Both the position numbers and the translations under genes were made by a program. Under the pieces are notes generated by a model, which did no database searches, had not been told where the DNA came from, and saw only the letters and a list, made by a program, of their open reading frames with translations. DNA of 64,000 nt from SM1-50 sp964467345 (GTDB lineage Archaea > Thermoplasmatota > E2 > DHVEG-1): positions 1 through 64,000 of the forward strand of contig CAYXPY010000002.1 in NCBI GenBank assembly GCA_964467345.1. Direction: 5' to 3'. The stretch's first letter is position 1, and each line of letters starts with the position of its first letter. Of the stretch, positions 1 through 9,370 are shown piece by piece.

Positions 1-10
1 ATATTTAAAT
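1..10 (+). promoter_or_regulatory. TATA box of metG
   Basis: ATATTTAAAT lies 30-39 bases before the metG start codon, the spacing expected of an archaeal TATA box for a transcript with a very short leader. It sits at the window edge, so the BRE upstream cannot be seen. Confidence 0.45.
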
Positions 11-39
11 GTTGTGCTTGGTATTCAGTCAGGATTTCC

Positions 40-2169
40 ATGGATGAGAAAATATTTATAGGAGTCGCTTGGCCGTACGCAAACGGTTCGCTACATCTTG
101 GTCATATCGCAGGCTGCTACCTGCCTGCTGATATCTTCGCCAGATACAATCGGTTACAAAAAAGAGAGGTGCTCATGGTTTCTGGGAGCGACGAACATGG
201 AACACCTATCACAATTACGGCAGACAAAGAACATACCACACCACAAGCAATCGTAGACCGCTTCCATAAAGAACACCTGGAAAACATGAAACAGCTTGGC
301 ATCTCCTTTGATCTTTTCACCCGGACTACCACAGTAAATCATGAAACCATCGTCCAGGAAATCTTCCTTGACCTGTATCAGAAGAAACTCATCCACCGGA
401 AAAGCATCGATGCCCTGTACTGCCCAACCTGTGCACGGTTCCTCCCAGATCGGTACGTGGAGGGAACCTGCCCCTACTGTCATAAGGAGGGAGCCCGAGG
501 GGATCAATGCGACAACTGCGGTAAACTCCTGGACACCTTCGAGTTACTCGACGTCAAATGCAAGGTATGCGGAGGAACACCGGTCAAACAAAAAACCGAA
601 CATCTCTTCTTTGCCCTCAGCAACTTCGAATCAAAACTCAAGAAATGGTTAGAGCAGAAGAACTACTGGAAGGCAAACGTCCTGAAATTCACCAGCAATT
701 GGCTGCAGAACGGACTGCATGACCGGGCGATCACCAGAGACATCACCTGGGGTATCAAGGTTCCTGTGTTCGGCTTTGAGCAGAAACGCATCTACGTATG
801 GTTTGATGCAGTCATCGGATATCTCTCCGCGAGTAAAGAATGGGCAAAACAACAGAAGGAACCGGCAAAATGGCAGGAATGGTGGAAAAACCCAGAGGCA
901 AAACATTACTATTTCCTGGCAAAGGACAACATCCCGTTCCATTCCATCATCTGGCCTTCTATCCTGATGGGATACGATGAGACCTTAAATCTCCCGTACA
1001 ACATCCCGGCTAACGAGTATCTGACGTTAAAAGGGGAGCAATTTTCAAAAAGCAGAGGTGTTGGTATCTGGGTCCCCGATATCCTGTCTCGGTTCGACCC
1101 TGATGTGATCCGATACTATCTTTCTATAAATATGCCTGAGAATAAGGATGCGGACTGGACCTGGAATGATTTTGTCTCAAAAAACAACGATGAACTGCTA
1201 GGAACCTATGGGAATCTTATCCATCGTGTAGTAACCTTCACAAGCAAAAACTTCGGTTCAATCCCAAAACCAGGGGCAATCACTGATGCTGACAAGGACC
1301 TGCTCCATTGTATTGAAGAAACCCATAAAGAAGTCGCAGACGCACTTGATCAATGCTCCTTTAAAAAAGGATTACGGGCAGTCATGAACCTGGCACAACA
1401 AGGCAACGTGTACTTCGACCATAACCAACCCTGGACGTTAATCAAAACAGATCCGGAGCGCTGTAAAACAGTCCTTTATATCAGCCTTCGACTGGTACAA
1501 GCCCTTGCTGTCTGCATGACACCCTATCTACCCTTCTCATCAGCAAGGATCTGGAACATGCTTGGACACACAGAGCCTGTTAAAGAATGGAATGACGCCT
1601 TCCTTGAACTTCATTCGGGTACACCACTTGAAACACCGACACCTTTATTTAAGAAACTTGAATTAACGGACATTGTGATAACCACAGATCCCTTCTCAAA
1701 ACTCGACCTTCGAGTCGCCAAAATCCTTGAGGTATCAGATCATCCGCAGGCGGACAAGTTATACATCATGCAGGTTGACCTCGGACCATTGGGGAAACGA
1801 ACGATAGTCGCAGGAATGAAGCCATACTACTCCAAAGAAGAAATCACAGGAAAATCAATTGTGATGGTCGTCAACCTTAAACCAGCGGTCATCCGCGGGG
1901 TTGAATCAAAAGGGATGCTACTTGCTGCGACCGATGCAGACCATGTCGTCTCCCTTCTTGACCCAAAAGAGAGCACCCCGGGGGCCGAAGTAGGCATCGA
2001 CGGTATCGTCCGAGAACCAGCACCCGTCCTTGAATTTGATGCATTTAAACTCGCACCAATGGTCATTGACGAGAAAGGAAACGCGGTGTATAATGGCAAC
2101 CCATTGAAAACAAAAGGTATTATTATCACCACAGACCGCCCTGTGAAACAAGGCGCAAAAATATCATAG
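40..2169 (+). CDS. metG: Methionyl-tRNA synthetase
   Basis: Charges tRNA-Met with methionine in the cytoplasm. The 709-residue protein has the class I signatures: HLGH at residues 19-22 and FSKS (KMSKS equivalent) near 335-338. Between them are four CxxC knuckles (near residues 128, 145, 158 and 174) that fit the double zinc-binding insertion of archaeal MetRS. A C-terminal EMAPII/Trbp111-like tRNA-binding domain starts near residue 550 (DLRVAKI) and is fused here, as in many bacteria and some archaea. The ATG at 40 is preceded by AGGA at 31-34. purC follows after 11 bases, so the two are probably cotranscribed. Confidence 0.97.
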   Translation: MDEKIFIGVAWPYANGSLHLGHIAGCYLPADIFARYNRLQKREVLMVSGSDEHGTPITITADKEHTTPQAIVDRFHKEHLENMKQLGISFDLFTRTTTVNHETIVQEIFLDLYQKKLIHRKSIDALYCPTCARFLPDRYVEGTCPYCHKEGARGDQCDNCGKLLDTFELLDVKCKVCGGTPVKQKTEHLFFALSNFESKLKKWLEQKNYWKANVLKFTSNWLQNGLHDRAITRDITWGIKVPVFGFEQKRIYVWFDAVIGYLSASKEWAKQQKEPAKWQEWWKNPEAKHYYFLAKDNIPFHSIIWPSILMGYDETLNLPYNIPANEYLTLKGEQFSKSRGVGIWVPDILSRFDPDVIRYYLSINMPENKDADWTWNDFVSKNNDELLGTYGNLIHRVVTFTSKNFGSIPKPGAITDADKDLLHCIEETHKEVADALDQCSFKKGLRAVMNLAQQGNVYFDHNQPWTLIKTDPERCKTVLYISLRLVQALAVCMTPYLPFSSARIWNMLGHTEPVKEWNDAFLELHSGTPLETPTPLFKKLELTDIVITTDPFSKLDLRVAKILEVSDHPQADKLYIMQVDLGPLGKRTIVAGMKPYYSKEEITGKSIVMVVNLKPAVIRGVESKGMLLAATDADHVVSLLDPKESTPGAEVGIDGIVREPAPVLEFDAFKLAPMVIDEKGNAVYNGNPLKTKGIIITTDRPVKQGAKIS

Positions 2170-2180
2170 GAGAGAATCAT

Positions 2181-3077
2181 ATGAACGTATCAACCGTTGT
2201 CGGAACAGAGTTACCCATAAAACTACTCAACAAAGGAAAAGTACGAGACATCTATGAAGTAAACAATAACATCTTATTGATCGCAACCGACCGTCTCTCC
2301 GCCTTTGATGTCGTGTTACCAGACCCAATACCCTCAAAAGGAGCCTGCCTGACCCAACTGTCGAAATTCTGGTTCGACTACACAAAAAAAAGCATCCCAA
2401 ACCATGTGATCTCCACTGAGGTTTCAGAGTTCCCAACAGAATTACACCCTTTTAAAAAACAGCTACAATACCGTAGCATGCTTGTGAAAAAAACAAAGGT
2501 CATCCCTATCGAATGCATCGTACGTGGCTTCCTATCTGGATCAGCATGGGGCTCGTATAAAAAGGACGGAACCGTGTGCGGAGTAAAACTCCCAGGCGGC
2601 CTCAAAGAATCAGACCAGTTCCCAGAACCACTCTTCACCCCGTCAACGAAAGCAAAAGAAGGCCATGACCTTAACATCTCGATAACAGAGATGAAAAAAA
2701 TCGTTGGTTCAGACGTTGGAGACATCTTAAATGAGTATTCATTAAAAATCTATGACACCGCGGTGAAATACGCAAAAAAACGCGGCATCATCATCGCTGA
2801 CACAAAATTTGAGTTTGGCATGTATAATGACGAGATCATCTGGATCGACGAAGCCCTAACCCCAGATTCCTCTCGGTTCTGGCCAACAGAGGGCTACCAG
2901 CCAGGAAAACCACAACCTAGTTTTGATAAACAATACGTCCGGGACTACCTGAACGCAACAGGTTGGGATCACAACTCGCCTCCACCAAAACTCCCAGCCC
3001 ATGTCATCGCAGAAACCTCAAAGAAATATCAAGAGGCTTACGAGATACTTACAGGCAAGAAGTTCCATTTTATCTAA
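2181..3077 (+). CDS. purC: SAICAR synthetase (phosphoribosylaminoimidazole-succinocarboxamide synthase)
   Basis: De novo purine synthesis: ATP-dependent condensation of CAIR with aspartate to SAICAR. At 298 residues it is of the longer, yeast-like length class. Visible signatures are the N-terminal KGKVRDIY nucleotide-binding motif, the IECIVRGFLSGSAW signature, and the DTKFEFG and DEALTPDSSRFW motifs of the family. An AGGAGAG ribosome-binding site precedes the ATG, 11 bases after metG. No other pur gene lies in the window. Confidence 0.96.
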   Translation: MNVSTVVGTELPIKLLNKGKVRDIYEVNNNILLIATDRLSAFDVVLPDPIPSKGACLTQLSKFWFDYTKKSIPNHVISTEVSEFPTELHPFKKQLQYRSMLVKKTKVIPIECIVRGFLSGSAWGSYKKDGTVCGVKLPGGLKESDQFPEPLFTPSTKAKEGHDLNISITEMKKIVGSDVGDILNEYSLKIYDTAVKYAKKRGIIIADTKFEFGMYNDEIIWIDEALTPDSSRFWPTEGYQPGKPQPSFDKQYVRDYLNATGWDHNSPPPKLPAHVIAETSKKYQEAYEILTGKKFHFI

Positions 3078-3084
3078 AAAGAGT

Positions 3085-3102
3085 CAGAAAGGGATTTTTC
3101 TG
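3085..3102 (+). terminator. Weak hairpin after purC
   Basis: CAGAAA and TTTCTG form a 6-bp stem shortly after the purC stop codon, with T residues in the 3' arm. A termination role is only plausible, because there is no long T-run. Confidence 0.25.
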
Positions 3103-3157
3103 CAGATAAACGTGTACGGGACAAAACATTTAAAAAACACAGCATTGTAATAGATAC

Positions 3158-3180
3158 TTATAAAAAGAGACTTTAGGGGG
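3158..3180 (+). promoter_or_regulatory. TATA box and Shine-Dalgarno of the secreted C25-like gene
   Basis: CTTATAAAAAG (3158-3168) is followed by AGGGGG (3175-3180), five bases before the ATG at 3186. The combination gives the gene its own promoter with a short leader and fixes its start. Confidence 0.5.
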
Positions 3181-3185
3181 ATTTC

Positions 3186-5789
3186 ATGAAGAAAAAAATG
3201 ACAGGAGCAGTTCTCGTTGTTTTTATGATTCTGATATCATCAGCAAGCCTAATCCAAGGCACCACGACATCACCGATGACACATAGTACGACAGCCCCCT
3301 TTGAGGAGGATATGCGAAATAAACAGAATGGGCAATCCATCGAAAAACTCATTTGGTATGCCCCGGAGGGAGAATTACCAGGCACCTATGATGAATACCT
3401 CAAGAGCCACCCTCAAACACCCGCTTGTTTCTCATCACCAGTTGAGATAAAACCAGCAGTGTTTTCCGAGAATAATTCGTTGTCCATCCTTGTCAATGAA
3501 ACATTATACCCTTCCATTTCAGATAGTATTTCTCAATATCTCTCTGACCTCGAATCAGAAGGATATCATGTGTTTCTCCAACAAGTCTCCGGAGGTACTC
3601 CACCAGAGATCAAATTATGGATACTCTCCCGATATTCTTTGGGAAGCACGGGGATACTCTTCATAGGGGATATCACCGCAGCATGGGCAGAGGTCTCCGG
3701 CGACCAGTTCCCCAGTGACCTCTTTTACATGGATCTTGATGGGAACTGGCAGGATAATAACGCTGACGGAGTCTACGAGGTGCATACCGCAGGGTCCGGT
3801 GACATGGGCCCTGAGGTGTACGTGGGTCGGATCTACGCAACAACCCTCCAGTACGACAGTGAAGCAAACATGGTCAACGACTATTTTGCAAAAGCTCACG
3901 CTTACCGAACAGGGAACCTGACGCAACCCTGGCGCGGTCTTGAGTATGTCGAAGAAGACTGGTTTGACATGGATGTCAACCTGGATTTGATTTATGGGGC
4001 GAACGTCACTCGGCATGATTACGGGTATCTCACCACGGCTGAGGATTATCTGAATCAGATGGACCATGGCCAACATTTCGTCCAAGTCTGTGTCCATAGT
4101 TACTCAGGGGGACATTTTTTCAGCACCCGTCCAACCGAGTCAGCTGCCTATGCCCATATCTATGTCTATAGTCCAATAGCACGATCCGCGAAACTTCTGC
4201 TTGGATCTGATGATGGGATAAAAGCATGGGTCAATGGTGTAAACGTCATCACAAAAGATCGATACGGCGGATGGACTCCGGATCAGTTTAGTACAAATAT
4301 ATCCTTGAACTCTGGATGGAACCATCTTCTCTGTAAAATAAGTCAGGATGGGGGAGATTATCGGTTTTCTGCTCAATTACGGGACATGAATGATCTTTCT
4401 ATCCCTGATCTAAGCTATCAGCTCAGCGATCCTGTGGAACATGGGGCTGAAGCAGATTATATCAGAAGTTTCCTTCTCAACGGATTTCATCAGGATACGT
4501 CAGATAATTTCTGGCAGTATCTTACCACGAATTATCTGGGTGTGAACGAAGAAACCATCAATCCTCTGGATGGTGAGGTGATGGGTGATAAGGTATGGAC
4601 TGACTTTAACTCAGGAGGCCCCTATATCAACATGGCGGATTATTGTGGTGGTGCTGACTATGGGGTGTGTTATGCATTTGCCCGGGTATATGCAAGCGAA
4701 CAAACAACATGTCAATTGTGGATGGGCTATGATGATGGAGCCCGCGTCTGGTTAAACGGTAACGAAGTCTTATACGATAACCGGTACGGAGGTTTTGAAA
4801 CAGACATGAAAAAAGTCAACGTGACCCTTCAATCCGGTGAAAACAGATTACTAATCAAGATATCGGAATGGATGGGGGACCATGGTTTTAGCGCCCGTTT
4901 TTGTACACCGCAGGGTGCGGCAGTCAACGGACTGAGTTTTGATCCAGCACCAGTGCCAATAAGCTATATTGGTACCTGGCTGGTGAACGGTCCCTATGTC
5001 AACCCAGATAAACAAACCCGGCTTAGCACTGATTATCTTGGTGATGAAGGAAATGTGACACCCAGCCAGGGTGACCCAGCCCCGTACGGTTCTTGGGAAC
5101 GAGGAATTGGTGATGGGTATCCGTTTAACCTTGGTGGTTTCTTTGACCATGGGAACTGGGTGTTCTCAGAAGATATCCAGAATCGCGACCCACCGGTTCT
5201 GTTCTATAATCTCTTTGCATGCGGCCCCGGTAGATTCACCGATCAGAATTACCTTGCTGGCTCATACGTATTTCATACGACCTATGGGTTGATCAGCGTC
5301 GCCTCCTCGAAAAGTGGGAGTATGCTAAATTTTCAGGATTTCACCCAACCAGTCGGTGAGGGAAAAAGCATTGGTGAGGCGTTTCGCCTCTGGTTCGACA
5401 CCCAAGCACCGTATCTGCAATGGGAGAAGGAATGGTACTATGGCATGGTCGTGTTTGGGGACCCAACCCTCCGTGTGCCATCGTATATTCAGATGAAGGT
5501 CACCAAACCAGAGAATGCACTCTATATCTTTGATAAGAAAATCCTACCGTTCTTCCTTCCTCTGAGCATCGGTAAAATCACCATTGAGGCGACTGCGACG
5601 AGCACAGATGTTGGAATCGAAAAAGTAGAGTTTTATGTCGATGGTACTCTGGTTGAAACAGATTTTGAAGAACCATACCGCTGGACCTGGAACAGTCTTG
5701 CGTTGCTTCGGCATACGGTAGATGTTGTTGCCTATGACGCCAGAGGATATAGTACAACACGGACGTTTACGCTGTGGAAATTCCTGTAA
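3186..5789 (+). CDS. Secreted C25-like (gingipain-fold) protein with two inserted binding modules and a C-terminal Ig-like domain
   Basis: The 867-residue protein starts with a signal peptide (MKKKMTGAVLVVFMILISS). Residues about 100-320 and 640-770 look like the two halves of a gingipain-type C25 peptidase: the first ends in HSYSGGH (His304/His310), and the second has LFACGPG (Cys679) and the closing GDPTLRV motif typical of archaeal C25 proteins. Between them lie two homologous modules (around residues 330-400 and 500-580). Each carries a DDG-x-(K/R)-x-W-(V/L)-NG and a RYGG motif, resembling galactose-binding/PA14-like beta-sandwiches. An Ig-like domain with the EFYVDG motif ends the protein. 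Peptidase activity is unproven, because the His motif deviates from the usual GHG. It is a single gene between purC and nadE. Confidence 0.75.
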   Translation: MKKKMTGAVLVVFMILISSASLIQGTTTSPMTHSTTAPFEEDMRNKQNGQSIEKLIWYAPEGELPGTYDEYLKSHPQTPACFSSPVEIKPAVFSENNSLSILVNETLYPSISDSISQYLSDLESEGYHVFLQQVSGGTPPEIKLWILSRYSLGSTGILFIGDITAAWAEVSGDQFPSDLFYMDLDGNWQDNNADGVYEVHTAGSGDMGPEVYVGRIYATTLQYDSEANMVNDYFAKAHAYRTGNLTQPWRGLEYVEEDWFDMDVNLDLIYGANVTRHDYGYLTTAEDYLNQMDHGQHFVQVCVHSYSGGHFFSTRPTESAAYAHIYVYSPIARSAKLLLGSDDGIKAWVNGVNVITKDRYGGWTPDQFSTNISLNSGWNHLLCKISQDGGDYRFSAQLRDMNDLSIPDLSYQLSDPVEHGAEADYIRSFLLNGFHQDTSDNFWQYLTTNYLGVNEETINPLDGEVMGDKVWTDFNSGGPYINMADYCGGADYGVCYAFARVYASEQTTCQLWMGYDDGARVWLNGNEVLYDNRYGGFETDMKKVNVTLQSGENRLLIKISEWMGDHGFSARFCTPQGAAVNGLSFDPAPVPISYIGTWLVNGPYVNPDKQTRLSTDYLGDEGNVTPSQGDPAPYGSWERGIGDGYPFNLGGFFDHGNWVFSEDIQNRDPPVLFYNLFACGPGRFTDQNYLAGSYVFHTTYGLISVASSKSGSMLNFQDFTQPVGEGKSIGEAFRLWFDTQAPYLQWEKEWYYGMVVFGDPTLRVPSYIQMKVTKPENALYIFDKKILPFFLPLSIGKITIEATATSTDVGIEKVEFYVDGTLVETDFEEPYRWTWNSLALLRHTVDVVAYDARGYSTTRTFTLWKFL

Positions 5790-5800
5790 AAAAAAAAAGG
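5788..5800 (-). terminator. T-run after nadE
   Basis: An uninterrupted run of A on the + strand directly follows the nadE stop codon, so the nadE transcript ends in a U-run, the usual archaeal intrinsic termination signal. It lies exactly between two converging genes. Confidence 0.5.
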
Positions 5801-6619
5801 TTATCCTTCCTGGACAGGGGACCGCCAGTCAAGACCTGGTGTTCTTACTCCTATCTTTGGGACCAGGGGGAATCGGCGTTTATGCTGACTGTGTCTTCGC
5901 ATGGTTCGTATCCGTTCGATTTGCGCTTTGGTCACAGCAGCGTAGCGTTGGATATCTTCGTCCTTGATCTTTAGTTCTAAACCATAGAGGATCTTATCAA
6001 GGGTATCGTAGCTCATGCGAAGCTCTTTTTCATCGGTTTGTCCCACCCAGAGGCCTGCAGTGGGTGGTTTTCTGATGATGGGTGCAGGGATTTTCAGGTA
6101 TTTTGCCAGCTGGTACACCTGTGTCTTATACAGGTCGCCAAGGGGTTGAATGTCAACACCTCCATCTCCATACTTCGTGAAATAACCGACCAATATCTCG
6201 GATTTATTGGACGTACCGCAGACAAGACCGCCGGTCTCATTTGCATACTGGTATAACAGGATCATCCGAACCCGTGGTTTGATATTAGCCAGGGTTATTT
6301 TCTTTGTCTGTTTCAGGGTTTTTTGAAAAGATGTCACAAACGGTGATATCTCTATTTCGCTACAGCGGACATGATAGGTGTCTAGAAAAAGTCTGACGTG
6401 TTTTCGGTCAAGGGCTGGCGTCGCCTCGTCTGGGAGAAAGACACAGCGCAGGTTCTTATTGCCAACGGCTTGCTTGCAGAGGACTGCGCTGACAGCAGAA
6501 TCGATGCCACCGGAGAGTCCTATGATGACGTTTGAGCATCCTGAGCTTTCCACATAGGTTTTTATGAATTCCTGTATGATGGTGGATACATCTTTTGGAT
6601 CGATGGTGAAATCCATCAT
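5801..6619 (-). CDS. nadE: NAD+ synthetase (ammonia-dependent type)
   Basis: Makes NAD+ from deamido-NAD+, ATP and ammonia. The N-type ATP pyrophosphatase loop SGGIDSAV is near residue 40, and the VCGTSNKSE and YFTKYGDGG signatures of the family are present. No glutaminase domain is fused, so ammonia must be supplied. The ATG at 6619 (272 residues) is preferred over 6637: it follows the stop codon of the upstream ATPase gene and has GGAG in front, whereas the longer form would overlap that gene by 10 bases. It is translationally linked to the MCM-like gene. Confidence 0.93.
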   Translation of the reverse strand: MMDFTIDPKDVSTIIQEFIKTYVESSGCSNVIIGLSGGIDSAVSAVLCKQAVGNKNLRCVFLPDEATPALDRKHVRLFLDTYHVRCSEIEISPFVTSFQKTLKQTKKITLANIKPRVRMILLYQYANETGGLVCGTSNKSEILVGYFTKYGDGGVDIQPLGDLYKTQVYQLAKYLKIPAPIIRKPPTAGLWVGQTDEKELRMSYDTLDKILYGLELKIKDEDIQRYAAVTKAQIERIRTMRRHSQHKRRFPLVPKIGVRTPGLDWRSPVQEG

Positions 6620-6627
6620 TGTCTCCT

Positions 6628-7959
6628 TCACTCCCATGTCTTAATTGATTCTTGTATTAATGTCTCTGCCGCAAGCAACACTTTGTTGTCGACAGGACCA
6701 AACGAGGAACGTGCGATCGCAAGGGGAATCCTGCGGAGGTAATCAGACATGCGAAGGTCTCTTCGTAACGAGGTGTTGTAATGGTCTTCGACTATCTCAT
6801 TCATCAACGTGAGATACTTATGTACGTTTTTCTCAGATGCGGTGATGGTTGGTTCGAATCGTCTGGCAAGTTTCACCCATTGATCATAATAGTCATGTTT
6901 CTCCTTCAGCTCCCCAGTCCCATAAAACTTCTTTTTGAAGAGGTTTAACCGGTCTTCCCTGCCGATGTTTTGGACTTTCACGACCAGTGCGCAACGGCTC
7001 ATCAGGAGAGGGGAGAGCCCGATGTCCTTTAACGCGTTTGTGCCGAACACCTGGGATTTCGGGTTTGCAAACGCAATCATGATGAAGCTGCTTTCGATGT
7101 TTTGATGCAGTTTAGCTGAATGCACGCTGCATTTCCCATTGGACAGCAGTTCGTAGCAGTACTCTATGTCCTCCCCAGGGATTTTATCGAACTCGTCGAC
7201 TAGGACAAGTTTTTTGTTTGCATGGGGCAACGCACCAAGATCCCCGGTCCCTAGATTGCACACCAGACCGGACCGCGTCGTATTAGCTCCAATGGTGGTG
7301 ATATCAGAAAAACGTTCGGTGATGATCTCCTTTGCCATTGTTTTGCTGCTCCCTGGTTCGCCGATGATCAATGAATGGACCGGTTCTTCGAAGGTTGAAA
7401 ATATGCTTGCTGCAATGACCTTCTTCATGACATCGTTGCCATGGATCTCTTGAAACACGTTCTCCCAGAAACCATCAAACCCTCGTTCTTTGGCAAATTT
7501 TCTAAGTTCATCCTCAGGTAGATAAATCCCGCTTTTTTCCCGTTCCATCACCTTCTTTGACTCAAGGATCTCCCGAAGGCTTTCTGCTTTTGAGATCACC
7601 TTTGAGAACGCCTCCGATTTCCGTGAGAGCTTCAGAACATTACCCTCGATGGTCAATGCTGCGTTCCCCCATCCGACGACGTAGACGTCCAATGCGTTGA
7701 GGATAGACTTGATGACCGCTCGGTCCGTTTTTTTGGAGGTAATCTCAATGAGGTCTCCGTTGGTGATGGCGATATCAAGGATGTTTTCGTTAGCTAGGAT
7801 GTTGCGTGCCCGTTGTATCAGCATCGTTCCTTTGCTCGAGCCCATGCCTAATGAAGAAACAGACATGATAGCGATTTGTTCAAGGGTCGTGATACCCATG
7901 TTTTCCAGTTTCTTCCGATCGGAAGGAACAACACCAAGTAAGGTCAGATCATCTTCCAT
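6628..7959 (-). CDS. MCM-like AAA+ ATPase with N-terminal helix-hairpin-helix
   Basis: A 443-residue protein. Residues 1-60 look like a helix-hairpin-helix/Rad51-N-type DNA-binding segment (LENMGITTLEQIA, ANENILD). After a linker comes an AAA+ domain with Walker A GEPGSSKT (about 199-206), Walker B LVLVDEFDKI (about 250-259), an ANP segment and an MSRC arginine-finger motif. These resemble the MCM helicase signatures GDPGTAKS, DEFDKM and LLSRFD. It is much shorter than replicative MCM (over 600 residues) and lacks the MCM N-terminal domain, so it is probably a paralogue with a DNA remodelling or repair role. The substrate is unknown. It overlaps or abuts nadE, with which it is probably cotranscribed. 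Confidence 0.8.
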   Translation of the reverse strand: MEDDLTLLGVVPSDRKKLENMGITTLEQIAIMSVSSLGMGSSKGTMLIQRARNILANENILDIAITNGDLIEITSKKTDRAVIKSILNALDVYVVGWGNAALTIEGNVLKLSRKSEAFSKVISKAESLREILESKKVMEREKSGIYLPEDELRKFAKERGFDGFWENVFQEIHGNDVMKKVIAASIFSTFEEPVHSLIIGEPGSSKTMAKEIITERFSDITTIGANTTRSGLVCNLGTGDLGALPHANKKLVLVDEFDKIPGEDIEYCYELLSNGKCSVHSAKLHQNIESSFIMIAFANPKSQVFGTNALKDIGLSPLLMSRCALVVKVQNIGREDRLNLFKKKFYGTGELKEKHDYYDQWVKLARRFEPTITASEKNVHKYLTLMNEIVEDHYNTSLRRDLRMSDYLRRIPLAIARSSFGPVDNKVLLAAETLIQESIKTWE

Positions 7960-8039
7960 TAGGCACCATCGCGAACAGGCAATATCTCTGTAGGAGGATT
8001 AAAAGTTTCGGGTATTTGTTTTTCTTGCAAAAAAAGGGG

Positions 8040-8585
8040 TTATTCGTGATGTATCCGTCTGCTGAGATGGTATTTCTTCATTTCCCGTTCCAGGTAACGA
8101 TAGACGGTGGGATGCTCACTGCCGCTGAGCAACATGTCTATGGCTTTTTTTGCGATGTCCATGCTTTCATAATCCGCTATCACTGCGACGGTATGTCCAT
8201 AGACTGACAAGATAGCACCTGTTAATCCTTCAATGACGCGTTTGGTTTTTCCCTCCCGACCAATCACCCGTGCTTTGACCCGGATAAGATGAGCTTCCTT
8301 CTTGCCGACGTAGTCGTAGATGTCAAAGATGAACAGCTCGGTTTCCTCTCCGAAGAGCCGAAAAGCATGTTCTGGTGAGAATCCCCTCCCGATTGCACGG
8401 ATGATGTCCTCGACCTTTAATGGTATCAGGGGGTCTTTTGCTTCTTGTTCGTTGAACGACACATCCCCTTCCTCGGAATCAATCTCAAGATGCATCTGGG
8501 ATATTTTCTCGATTGTTTTTTTCGTTTCCCCGTCTTTTCCGATTAAGACGCCGACGCGTTCCTTTGGAATTCGTATATATTTCAT
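8040..8585 (-). CDS. Two-KH-domain RNA-binding protein (Dim2/Pno1-like rRNA assembly protein)
   Basis: A 181-residue protein with two KH domains: the first has VGVLIGKDGETK near the N-terminus, the second VIGREGKTKRVIE around residues 105-120. The order and spacing match archaeal Dim2/Pno1 homologues, which act in 16S rRNA 3'-end maturation and partner with aIF2-alpha and RIO kinases. Its ATG overlaps the RIO1 stop codon by 4 bases. The aIF1A - RIO1 - KH arrangement is conserved in many archaea and supports the role in small-subunit assembly. Confidence 0.9.
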   Translation of the reverse strand: MKYIRIPKERVGVLIGKDGETKKTIEKISQMHLEIDSEEGDVSFNEQEAKDPLIPLKVEDIIRAIGRGFSPEHAFRLFGEETELFIFDIYDYVGKKEAHLIRVKARVIGREGKTKRVIEGLTGAILSVYGHTVAVIADYESMDIAKKAIDMLLSGSEHPTVYRYLEREMKKYHLSRRIHHE

Positions 8586-9370
8586 GATGTGCCCCTCTTT
8601 TTTTTCAGGAGGTTCTTGAGGAATTCTGTTTCATTACATGTAATGTCGTATTTTTTGAAATACGATACAATATTATGGATATCTCTTTTTAAAAATTCCT
8701 GGGAGGCGGGATGGTCAAGCAGGACTGCTTGACCTGCGTCGATCAGATAGGGTTTCTGGCGGAACAGCAGGATATTAAAAGCACTGAGATCCGCATGGAC
8801 CACCTTATTTCTATACATCCTTTCTATAAAGACCATGAGTTCGTCAAAGACTTTTTGTGGATTCCTCAGAAGAACATCCTTTAACATCGGTGCAGGTTTT
8901 GCTGCATCACCGATATAACTCATCACAAGGATATTTCGCGTACATTTGAAGGGGAGCGGTGCTCGGACCTTGGCCTGACGAAGTAGCTCGAGGTTTTTAT
9001 ACTCCTTTTTCGCCCATTCATCTATGATATCGCGTCGGTTCTTGTACCCATACGAAAACCGAGGATCGCCCTCAATATACGCTGCAATATGTTTAAACGT
9101 CATCGTTGCGGTCCGGTAGATCTTTAACGCGACGAACTTCCCCTCAGGGGTTGTTCCTCTGAAGATATTAGCTTCCTTGCCGGTGGAGACAGGAAAATCA
9201 ACCTGGTCGATGATGCCATCGGAGATCAGTTTACCAAGTAAGAGCAGGGTTTGTCTATCAAACACCTCCCCGAAGGTTTTACGGTTGAAAACAACCCGGT
9301 CCAAGATCATCTGGGATTGCCGGTCTAGTTTTTTTAACCATTTATCAGTAAGAAGTTCATCAGAAGACAT
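8582..9370 (-). CDS. rio1: RIO1-type atypical serine/threonine kinase
   Basis: A 262-residue RIO kinase. Visible are the ATP-loop segment STGKEANIF, the invariant Lys in FVALKIYR, the catalytic loop HADLSAFNILL (around residue 190) and the metal-binding LIDAGQA. The STGKEANIF loop is the RIO1-subfamily form. RIO1 acts in late small-ribosomal-subunit maturation. The gene overlaps aIF1A by 11 bases upstream and the KH gene by 4 bases downstream, so the three form a tight operon. Confidence 0.94.
   Translation of the reverse strand: MSSDELLTDKWLKKLDRQSQMILDRVVFNRKTFGEVFDRQTLLLLGKLISDGIIDQVDFPVSTGKEANIFRGTTPEGKFVALKIYRTATMTFKHIAAYIEGDPRFSYGYKNRRDIIDEWAKKEYKNLELLRQAKVRAPLPFKCTRNILVMSYIGDAAKPAPMLKDVLLRNPQKVFDELMVFIERMYRNKVVHADLSAFNILLFRQKPYLIDAGQAVLLDHPASQEFLKRDIHNIVSYFKKYDITCNETEFLKNLLKKKRGTS

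Noticed and set aside
6840..6860. GGTTCGAATC resembling a tRNA T-loop
   Set aside because: It lies inside the MCM-like ATPase coding sequence and no acceptor or anticodon stems surround it.
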